In this document: positions 1-5,135 of the stretch, one piece after another
Numbering within the stretch: the first letter of the stretch is position 1
Layout: each line of letters opens with the position of its first letter
NCBI GenBank assembly: GCA_037144255.1
Contig: JBAWXE010000141.1
Span: 1-5,135 of the forward strand
Direction of reading: 5' to 3'
Length of the DNA: 5,135 bases
DNA from: JBAWXE01 sp037144255
GTDB lineage: Bacteria > Bacteroidota > Bacteroidia > Chitinophagales > Chitinophagaceae
Position numbers and translations under genes: made by a program
The notes under the pieces: generated by a model
The model's input: the letters and a program-made list of their open reading frames with translations, nothing else
Databases searched by the model: none
Told to the model about the DNA's origin: nothing

Positions 1-627
1 TACCGACTTAAACGTCTTCATATGCTTTCCAACACCATTAAACGCCAATTTCTTTTCATTGATAAAATAAGCGGATAAGGAATCAATTAACCTTTGGTCC
101 AAATCCGTAAAGTAGTATTTGCGTCTCTGCTTGTCTTGAAATTCAATGAAGTGCTTTTTACAGGTTTCATAGGTGGCAATAGTTCCGCTCATAATTGCCT
201 TTCCATCTTGCCCCAACCGCCTTTTATTACGGCTGTCATCAATAAAAGTTTGGAAAAAATCTGCAATTAATACACGAGTTTCTTTTTTGGGTGCCAATAC
301 CTTATCAACCTGTTCACCCAGATGCTTGGCATAGACTGTCTTTTTTAATAGTTCTGCTGGCACCTTAACATTCGGTGTTCTTTTCTGCAATGTAAGGTGT
401 GTTTCTCTGATGAGTTTCTCATAATCATACAGTTGATCCTTGAGGCCGTAGTTCTCTGGTATATCCTTTGGTTTGCTGGCACCATTTTTACTAACCCAAT
501 CGTTAGAATGAACACTTAATTTGGGGTAAAGTATGGCAGTTTGATTCTGATACCTTACTGTAAAGTATATGGCTTTGCGTCCTTTCCCGTTGTTCGGTTG
601 TCTGAGTAGAGGTCGAATATTAATCAT
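1..627 (-). CDS. Tyrosine recombinase/integrase, N-terminal half (cut by left edge)
   Basis: The 209 codons in the window encode the N-terminal half of a site-specific tyrosine recombinase of the type found on Bacteroidota integrative and conjugative elements. Residues about 1-75 (MINIRPLLRQ, then KGRKAIYFTVRY and LSVHSNDW) fit the arm DNA-binding domain. Residues about 118-209 fit the SAM-like core-binding domain, with ADFFQTFIDD, a helix around SGTIATYETCKKHF, and TDLDQRLIDSL followed by VGKHMKTFKSV. Such proteins are usually about 400 residues, so the catalytic domain with the R-H-R-Y residues should lie beyond the left edge and cannot be checked here. The ATG at 627 is chosen because it overlaps the stop of the upstream HTH gene as ATGA, which suggests translational coupling. 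The family is inferred from sequence pattern. The DNA site and element type are unknown. Confidence 0.88.
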   Translation of the reverse strand, partial: MINIRPLLRQPNNGKGRKAIYFTVRYQNQTAILYPKLSVHSNDWVSKNGASKPKDIPENYGLKDQLYDYEKLIRETHLTLQKRTPNVKVPAELLKKTVYAKHLGEQVDKVLAPKKETRVLIADFFQTFIDDSRNKRRLGQDGKAIMSGTIATYETCKKHFIEFQDKQRRKYYFTDLDQRLIDSLSAYFINEKKLAFNGVGKHMKTFKSV

Positions 628-917
628 TTGCTTGTTTTTTTGTTTAGTAAGTTTATTAATTCAGTTTCGTTTATGCGGTAAACACCATTCAAGTAAGTAG
701 CATGTAACTTCTTTGTTTTGATGTATTTCGTAACCGTGTTAGGGGAACATTTCAACACGGCTGATGCTTCATTTCTAGTATATAGTTTCAAACTGCCATC
801 AGATTTTCGGCCATAGTAAGGAGAATTTTGTGATTCATGGAATCTAGTGAGCGTTTCAAGAATAAGTATGATTAACTCTTCTCTGCTCATACCGAAAAAT
901 GAATGTGAATGTTCCAT
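624..917 (-). CDS. Excisionase-like MerR-type helix-turn-helix protein
   Basis: This is a 97-residue protein from the ATG at 917; a longer frame from a TTG at 959 is open but less likely. The C-terminal half is a winged helix-turn-helix of the HTH_17/excisionase type: LYTRNEASAVLKCSPNTVTK is the helix-turn-helix, followed by the wing YLNGVYRI and a final helix ending in LINLLNKK. The N-terminal part (MSREELIILILETL) is predicted helical and may mediate dimer contacts. Small proteins of this type lie directly upstream of integrases on Bacteroidota mobile elements and act as recombination directionality factors or regulators. Here the stop codon overlaps the integrase start, which supports co-transcription and a joint function. 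The ATG at 917 is preferred for its A/T-rich leader (CAATAAAATG). Excisionase activity itself is inferred, not shown. Confidence 0.8.
   Translation of the reverse strand: MEHSHSFFGMSREELIILILETLTRFHESQNSPYYGRKSDGSLKLYTRNEASAVLKCSPNTVTKYIKTKKLHATYLNGVYRINETELINLLNKKTSK
635..641 (-). other. A7 tract in the last codons of the HTH gene, possible -1 slippage site
   Basis: On the minus strand the HTH gene ends AAC AAA AAA ACA AGC AAA TGA. The run of seven A lies seven bases before the TGA. A -1 slip there would read AAC AAG CAA ATG ATT, which is exactly the integrase frame, bypassing the stop and giving an HTH-integrase fusion protein. The frame relation is read directly from the sequence. Frameshifting is only a possibility: no stimulatory structure was identified, and re-initiation at the overlapping ATGA explains the arrangement equally well. 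Confidence 0.25.
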
Positions 918-1118
918 TTTATTGAAATTGATAATTTGAGTTGTTATTTGAATAGGCAATAAGATTCCTTATCAGTGGGCGATGCCACCAATAGACAATG
1001 TTTATATTTTATGTATTTGATTTAGGTTGGTCTTAAACGAAGAGCAGTAATGGTAACTTCTATACTTAGAATTACAAGCTCGTTAAGAGTTAATATTGTC
1101 GGTTTCATGTTATAGGAT

Positions 1119-2120
1119 TTATGCTGCATGTTGATTTTCTTTATTGTTATTAGAATTGAAAGGAATTGTATTCCCGGTTTGTGATAAATCAGGAAAATCA
1201 AGGTTTAGATTTGCAACAGAAGCTCTTACATAAAGTGGATTTATCTCAAAACCATGATAAGTGATTCCCATATTAGCATATAATGCAGCTTTTGCAGTAT
1301 TTCCACACCCATTGTACAAATCAACAATGTGGCTATTTTCTCTGCATGAGTTTTTAATACACATGTATGGAATTTCAGGGGGGTAGGTAGAGCCATGTTC
1401 CAAATAAAATCCTTCAAGTTTACATGCCTCTCTCAATTTCAATGTATTCGCAGGACTTGTAGTAACAATACCAGATTTAAGATTCATAAAAGAACTAAGC
1501 TTAATTCCATTACCATTACCAATCTTACTGTTTTCAAAACCAATACCTTCTAATTCGCTCAGCCATGTAAAATCATTATAGGGCTTGATATATGGCGTTC
1601 TATTCAAACTGAATTTCATTAAATATTCAATATTTCTGAGAGTTCGATTACCAGTATTCGGTTGTGCAGATGTCTTATGCCAATAAATCAAATCGTCGAG
1701 TAAAAAACCTGCCTCAATCATACAAAGCATAAATCGTTCAGGTGCTAATGAGTATGTATTGCTTTCAAATCTTGCAGTATATAACCCATTAATTCGAGCT
1801 TCCAAACAAGCTGATGGAACAGCTGTTGATGGTGCATATTCCATATCTAGGTTGGTTCCATCCCAATGCCATTTATGAGGATCTGGATTGGGGTTTGGAT
1901 TTGAATCATATACTAAACCAGCATCATTTGAAGAAAAATTACCTCCAGATATATAATTTGAATTTGAACCGTATAAATTATCAGTAATATCTAACCAACA
2001 ATAATTAGCAGGAGTAGGTGAAGTACATTGTGTTGGTGTCATTATCGATGTGCAATTACTTATTTTGTATAGGCGTGCAGGAAGTGGCGGAAATGTTCCA
2101 TCTCTGGCAACAAAAGTCAT
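1119..2120 (-). pseudogene. Beta-class DNA methyltransferase (N4/N6 type), 5'-truncated, catalytic motif IV missing
   Basis: This encodes the C-terminal part of an S-adenosylmethionine-dependent DNA methyltransferase modifying the exocyclic amino group of cytosine or adenine. Residues are numbered from the ATG at 2120 (333 aa). YCWLDITDNLYGS (about 40-52) matches the LWLNIGDSY-type motif V region. LAPERFMLCMIEAGFLLDDL then IYWHK, and RNIEYLMKF (about 125-170), match the PERF...IIWHKP...R..EY block. STYPPEIP (244-251) is the motif X-like HPATFP segment. VDLYNGCGNT (266-275) is motif I, a variant of DPFxGSGTT, and GFEINPLYV (290-298) follows as usual. In this class motif IV (SPPY/DPPY) precedes motif V, but no such motif is present. 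Residues before about 30-40 appear to be antisense to the neighbouring beta-helix gene. The frame stays open to a TTG at 2255, but that extension has no methyltransferase character. As it stands it should be inactive. No restriction enzyme gene is in the window. Confidence 0.72.
2070..2110. other. Junction truncating the methyltransferase and beta-helix genes
   Basis: Methyltransferase-like sequence on the minus strand fades at about 2042-2090, upstream of its YCWLDI motif. Beta-helix-like sequence on the plus strand begins at about 2094 (CSISGNKS) and has an in-frame stop at 2070-2072. Both genes lose their 5' parts at this spot. Base composition also changes: by my count line 1921-1980 has about 15 G+C in 60 and line 2281-2340 about 34 in 60. 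The exact breakpoint cannot be fixed without homologs. No clear inverted repeat or insertion-sequence end was seen around it. Confidence 0.55.
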
Positions 2121-2789
2121 TATACTAATACCAACTACCCCGACTATAGTAGTGGCAACTCTATTTATATAGAAGGTGGCGCTTTGAATATCAGAAATAC
2201 CATTGTAGATACTTTTGCTAATGGTTATAGAGCTATTAGTGGCAATAGAACACAATGCACCATACGCAGCAGTCTCTTACCCGGCCCTTTCCCTCTTGGT
2301 GCTATAGATAGTGGCGGCAATCTGTTGAATGCCAACCCCCTATTTGTAGATACTGCCAATAACAATTGTAGCCTCATGCCATTAAGCCCTGCAATCAATA
2401 CTGGCAACAACTCTTTGCACGACCCTACCATCTTTACAGACCTTGCCGGTTTAGGCCGTATCTCAGGTGGCACTATAGATATGGGTGCTTTCGAACATCA
2501 ATTCGGAATAGGCGTAGCACCTTTATCTCTTATACCCGATAATATCAAAGTATACCCCAACCCTGCTGCCAACACCGTTACCTTTAGTTACGATGCACCT
2601 AATACTACAGGCAACCTCTTACTCACTGTAAATAATATCTTCGGGCAAACCATACAGCAATTCCCACTCACTTCTAAAGCAGGCCAGCTACAATGGAACA
2701 CATCCACTTTAGCCGATGGCCTCTATATCTATACCCTCACAGATCAAAACAATGTATTGCAAATTGGCAAACTAGTGATCAGTAAATAG
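2094..2789 (+). pseudogene. Secreted beta-helix protein with choice-of-anchor-Q-like region and T9SS sorting domain, 3' remnant
   Basis: This is the C-terminal 231 residues of a cell-surface or secreted protein. Residues 1-80 look like the last turns of a right-handed parallel beta-helix (CSISGNKS, then GNSIYIEGGALNIRNTIV and YRAISGN). Residues about 70-136 fit the choice-of-anchor-Q type end of such proteins: DSGGN, NANPLFVDTANN, LMPLSPAINTGNN, then GTIDMGAFE. Residues about 149-231 are a T9SS type A sorting domain, with IKVYPNPAANTVTF, a GQ turn, LADGLYIYTL and a terminal GKLVISK. This domain directs export through the type IX pore and surface attachment or release. The frame is open upstream only to a stop at 2070-2072. 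There is no signal peptide and no convincing start; a TTG at 2184 is the first start-like codon after the join. It is therefore read as a 5'-truncated gene. It is clearly richer in G+C than the methyltransferase side. Confidence 0.8.
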
Positions 2790-2823
2790 AGCCTATCATG
2801 CTATTGATTTTTTTCAAAAGCAA

Positions 2824-2847
2824 GCAGTTACATTCATTTGTAACTGC
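2824..2847. terminator. Hairpin between convergent genes, probable bidirectional terminator
   Basis: A perfect 9-bp stem (GCAGTTACA / TGTAACTGC) encloses a 6-base loop, TTCATT. It lies 35 bases after the stop of the beta-helix gene and 15 bases beyond the stop of the receptor gene, exactly between two convergent reading frames. The T-rich tails are modest (CTTCTTAT on the plus strand, TTGCTTTTG on the minus strand), so termination strength is uncertain. Position and symmetry suggest it serves both genes. Confidence 0.7.
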
Positions 2848-2861
2848 CTTCTTATACCTGA

Positions 2862-5135
2862 CTAGAATTGAATTCTATAAATGAAATTAGGAAATATGCC
2901 TAACTGATAAGTAGTATTGATAGACTTACTACCATTATCATATGTCTGTGAGAATATATTTTGATGATTGGTAACATTTTGAATGTCTAAGGAAAAGGAT
3001 TGTGATATCTTCCTATTCTTGCTATTCAATACATATCCTACTTTAATATCCAATCTTGAATAGTTAGCATATCTGCTACTGTAAACATATGCATCTCCTT
3101 TCAACTGTTCATTATTCATCGTTTGCGATGCCTGCAAATCAATAGGAGTATAATATCTCCCTCCTGCATTTGTGAACTTTAGATCTGTAGATATCTTATT
3201 CCTTCTTTCTTTACCCACACTGAATTCCTTACCCATCAATATGTTATAAACATACTTCCCGTTGAATGCAGTATTGTGTTCTACGCCATCACTACCTTTA
3301 TATTTAGATTCATAAATGGATGAAGTAAATAAACCGTAATAACCCCTACTGAAAAATTTCTCAATAGTTAATTCCACGCCATAGTTTGTACCAATCCCTC
3401 TATTTACCAAGTTATTATCCAGATCAGGTTTAAAGCTGGCTCCTGTATTCAATATAGAATAACTGCTTGAAAAAGAATCCACTGGTACATCATATAAATA
3501 CTGGTAATACACTTCCGCTTTCAAGCGCCAATCTTTGAATGGTTGCATATCATAACCCAATACATAATGCTGGCTTTTAGTAAATCCTAGATTTTTATTA
3601 TTGTCATTATATACGCCTTTTGCACTTTCTGTTTGGTTATAATAAATATTGATAGGCTGCATTTGTGAATGTAAACCCACGCCTAAGCTAAGACTGCTTT
3701 TACTGCTAAGGTCATACTTCATACCTATTCTTGGTTCTATAGAAAACGAGGCAGTATTTAAAGTCAGCTTTTGTGTATGCATCCCTGCATTCAATGTCAA
3801 CTTTTCACTGATGCTATATTTTGCATGTGCATATCCTTGTATCAGTTGTGTATAGCTATTATTATCCCATATTTGTTTCCATTCCGGTATATTCCTTCTG
3901 GTTCTGTAATAAAGATCCAGATTCATCAATTCATCTTGTACTCCTACTTTAATGAATAATCTTGAGTTAACTTTCAAGTTATAATTGGTATTGAAATTAT
4001 AAGATGTCTTGGTCACCTTTTCCTCCTCCTGCATTTGGCTTACTCCTGCGGAATCACCCGACGACTGTGTTTGAGTATTTTTAGAATAGTTGATACCAAT
4101 GGATGTACTTATATACGACCTGCTGTTTAAAGTCTTGATATGCTTCAATCCTACAATGCCAATTCTACTTGTAAGATCTGTATTATCTCTAGTAGAGTAC
4201 AAAGATTTTGTAGCACCGCCTTCTATAGCTATGCTACTTGCTGCCAGTATACCAAACAAGCTAAATGTACCATACTTTGTATTGCCACTATTCACTTTAA
4301 AAGATAGGTCCTGATAAGAAGGGGTAGATGGTGTACCAATATTGATACCCACTGCTTGTGCAAGCCCTGCTAGCGAATATCTGTATCCTAATAGATAAGA
4401 TGATCCATTACCCTTTTTTATAGGCCCTTCAGATATTGCTTCTATCCCTGTTATCACACCAAACTGTATTGTATTCTCTCTTTTTTCAGTATTACCACTT
4501 CTAAATCCTAAATCAAATATCCCTGCAGTCGCATTCCCATATTCGGCAGGAAATGCCGAAGTGAAAAAATCCGAACTCTTCAGCATATTCGTATTCAGTG
4601 CACTCACAGCACCACCGGTTGTACCTACTGTAGCAAAATGATTAGGGTTAGTAACATCCATACCATCTATGCGCCATAACACTCCTAATGGCGAATTACC
4701 TCTTATTACTATATCGTTTCTTGAATCGTCAGGTGCACTCACACCTGCAAAATTTGCCGCAAGCCTTGCAGGATCGCTCCTACCACCCGCATACCTATTT
4801 ACCTCTTCCATCGAAAACGTTCGTGCACTCACCGTAGCTAGCCTATTGATAGCGTTTGCTTTATTAGATGCCTTTACTACCACCTCTTTCAATCTTTTAA
4901 AATTCTCTTCCATACTAATGTCTAATATCATTTCCTTTCCGGACATGATAACAACATTGGATATCATGGCGTCCTTGTAACCATCATAAGTTACTTTTAC
5001 ATCATACCTGCCTGGCGCTATATTCTTCATCACATATTTGCCTGTGGTATCAGTCTGTGTGTTATTGATATTTTCACCTCCGCTTATATTTATTACTGCT
5101 CCTATAATGGGTGCTTGGGATAGTTTGTCTAATAT
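2862..5135 (-). CDS. TonB-dependent outer-membrane receptor, 5' end beyond right edge
   Basis: An outer-membrane beta-barrel transporter of the TonB-dependent receptor family, which imports a ligand using energy passed on by TonB-ExbBD. The window holds 757 codons plus the TAG stop, and the frame stays open through the right edge. Numbering from the edge, residues about 1-80 are a carboxypeptidase-regulatory-like beta-sandwich (SQAPIIGAVINISGG, DTTGKYVMKNIAPGRYDVKV, GYKD). Residues about 84-219 are the plug, with DIVIRGNSPLGVLWRIDGMD and FPAEYGNATAGIFDL as the clearest motifs. The rest is the barrel, rich in alternating aromatic and polar strands, and ends with YRIQF, whose terminal phenylalanine fits the outer-membrane assembly signal. 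A GTG at 5033 and an adjacent ATG are internal, because the regulatory-like domain continues upstream of them. The signal peptide and the first strand must lie outside. It resembles the regulatory-domain/plug/barrel receptors of Chitinophagales and relatives rather than a clear SusC, and no SusD is visible. The ligand is unknown. Confidence 0.93.
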   Translation of the reverse strand: MLDKLSQAPIIGAVINISGGENINNTQTDTTGKYVMKNIAPGRYDVKVTYDGYKDAMISNVVIMSGKEMILDISMEENFKRLKEVVVKASNKANAINRLATVSARTFSMEEVNRYAGGRSDPARLAANFAGVSAPDDSRNDIVIRGNSPLGVLWRIDGMDVTNPNHFATVGTTGGAVSALNTNMLKSSDFFTSAFPAEYGNATAGIFDLGFRSGNTEKRENTIQFGVITGIEAISEGPIKKGNGSSYLLGYRYSLAGLAQAVGINIGTPSTPSYQDLSFKVNSGNTKYGTFSLFGILAASSIAIEGGATKSLYSTRDNTDLTSRIGIVGLKHIKTLNSRSYISTSIGINYSKNTQTQSSGDSAGVSQMQEEEKVTKTSYNFNTNYNLKVNSRLFIKVGVQDELMNLDLYYRTRRNIPEWKQIWDNNSYTQLIQGYAHAKYSISEKLTLNAGMHTQKLTLNTASFSIEPRIGMKYDLSSKSSLSLGVGLHSQMQPINIYYNQTESAKGVYNDNNKNLGFTKSQHYVLGYDMQPFKDWRLKAEVYYQYLYDVPVDSFSSSYSILNTGASFKPDLDNNLVNRGIGTNYGVELTIEKFFSRGYYGLFTSSIYESKYKGSDGVEHNTAFNGKYVYNILMGKEFSVGKERRNKISTDLKFTNAGGRYYTPIDLQASQTMNNEQLKGDAYVYSSRYANYSRLDIKVGYVLNSKNRKISQSFSLDIQNVTNHQNIFSQTYDNGSKSINTTYQLGIFPNFIYRIQF

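Noticed and set aside
918..959. Longer HTH protein starting at a TTG at 959
   Set aside because: The extra 14 residues have no family character, and the ATG at 917 has a typical A/T-rich leader.
974..991. Short imperfect inverted repeat GTGGGCGATGCCAC in the gap before the HTH gene
   Set aside because: The stem is only four to five base pairs with a bulge and has no T tract, so it supports neither an operator nor a terminator.
1022..1108. 28-residue minus-strand frame (MKPTILTLNELVILSIE...) 10 bases after the methyltransferase stop
   Set aside because: It is too short and unrecognised. A faint likeness to the ELIILILE stretch of the HTH protein is not enough to call a gene or a duplicated remnant.
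918..1118. Bacteroidota-type promoter (TTTG ... TAnnTTTG) for the HTH-integrase pair
   Set aside because: I scanned the minus strand and found only weak partial matches, none at proper spacing, so no promoter is called.
2121..2255. N-terminal extension of the methyltransferase frame to a TTG at 2255
   Set aside because: These codons are antisense to a convincing beta-helix coding sequence (GNSIYIEGGALNIRNTIV) and show no methyltransferase motif. They are open by chance.
2225..2473. Minus-strand frame opposite the beta-helix gene
   Set aside because: It is a shadow of the plus-strand coding sequence, which has clear domain motifs in its own frame.
3649..4980. Several plus-strand frames of 62-103 codons opposite the receptor gene
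   Set aside because: All lie antisense within a well-supported TonB-dependent receptor and have no recognisable protein character.

Overview
The window looks like Bacteroidota DNA. It carries a TonB-dependent receptor with an N-terminal carboxypeptidase-regulatory-like domain, a type IX secretion (T9SS) C-terminal sorting domain on a beta-helix protein, and a Bacteroidota-style tyrosine integrase. Start codons are preceded by A/T-rich leaders without clear Shine-Dalgarno sequences. The receptor resembles those of Chitinophagales/Sphingobacteriales-type bacteria, but the exact lineage is an inference.

Layout, left to right. Positions 1-627 (minus) hold the N-terminal half of a tyrosine recombinase cut by the left edge. 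Its ATG overlaps the TGA stop of a small excisionase-like helix-turn-helix gene (624-917, minus). After a roughly 200-bp gap with no confident feature comes the C-terminal part of a beta-class DNA methyltransferase (1119 to about 2120, minus). It has the regions downstream of the catalytic motif, including motif I near its C terminus, but the SPPY/DPPY motif IV half is missing. At about 2070-2110 the sequence switches to the 3' end of a plus-strand gene for a secreted beta-helix protein with a choice-of-anchor-Q-like region and a T9SS sorting domain (ending at 2789). That gene in turn lacks its 5' part. A hairpin at 2824-2847 separates it from a convergent minus-strand TonB-dependent receptor gene (2862 to the right edge), whose first codons lie outside the window.

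The left 2.1 kb reads as part of an accessory or mobile module (integrase, excisionase/regulator, methyltransferase). The right 3 kb reads as ordinary envelope and secretion genes. The joint truncates one gene on each side and is the most notable point of the window. It could be a rearrangement at the edge of an integrated element, a deletion, or an assembly chimera; the sequence alone cannot decide. I found no RNA gene, CRISPR array, insertion sequence with both ends, or clearly new system.
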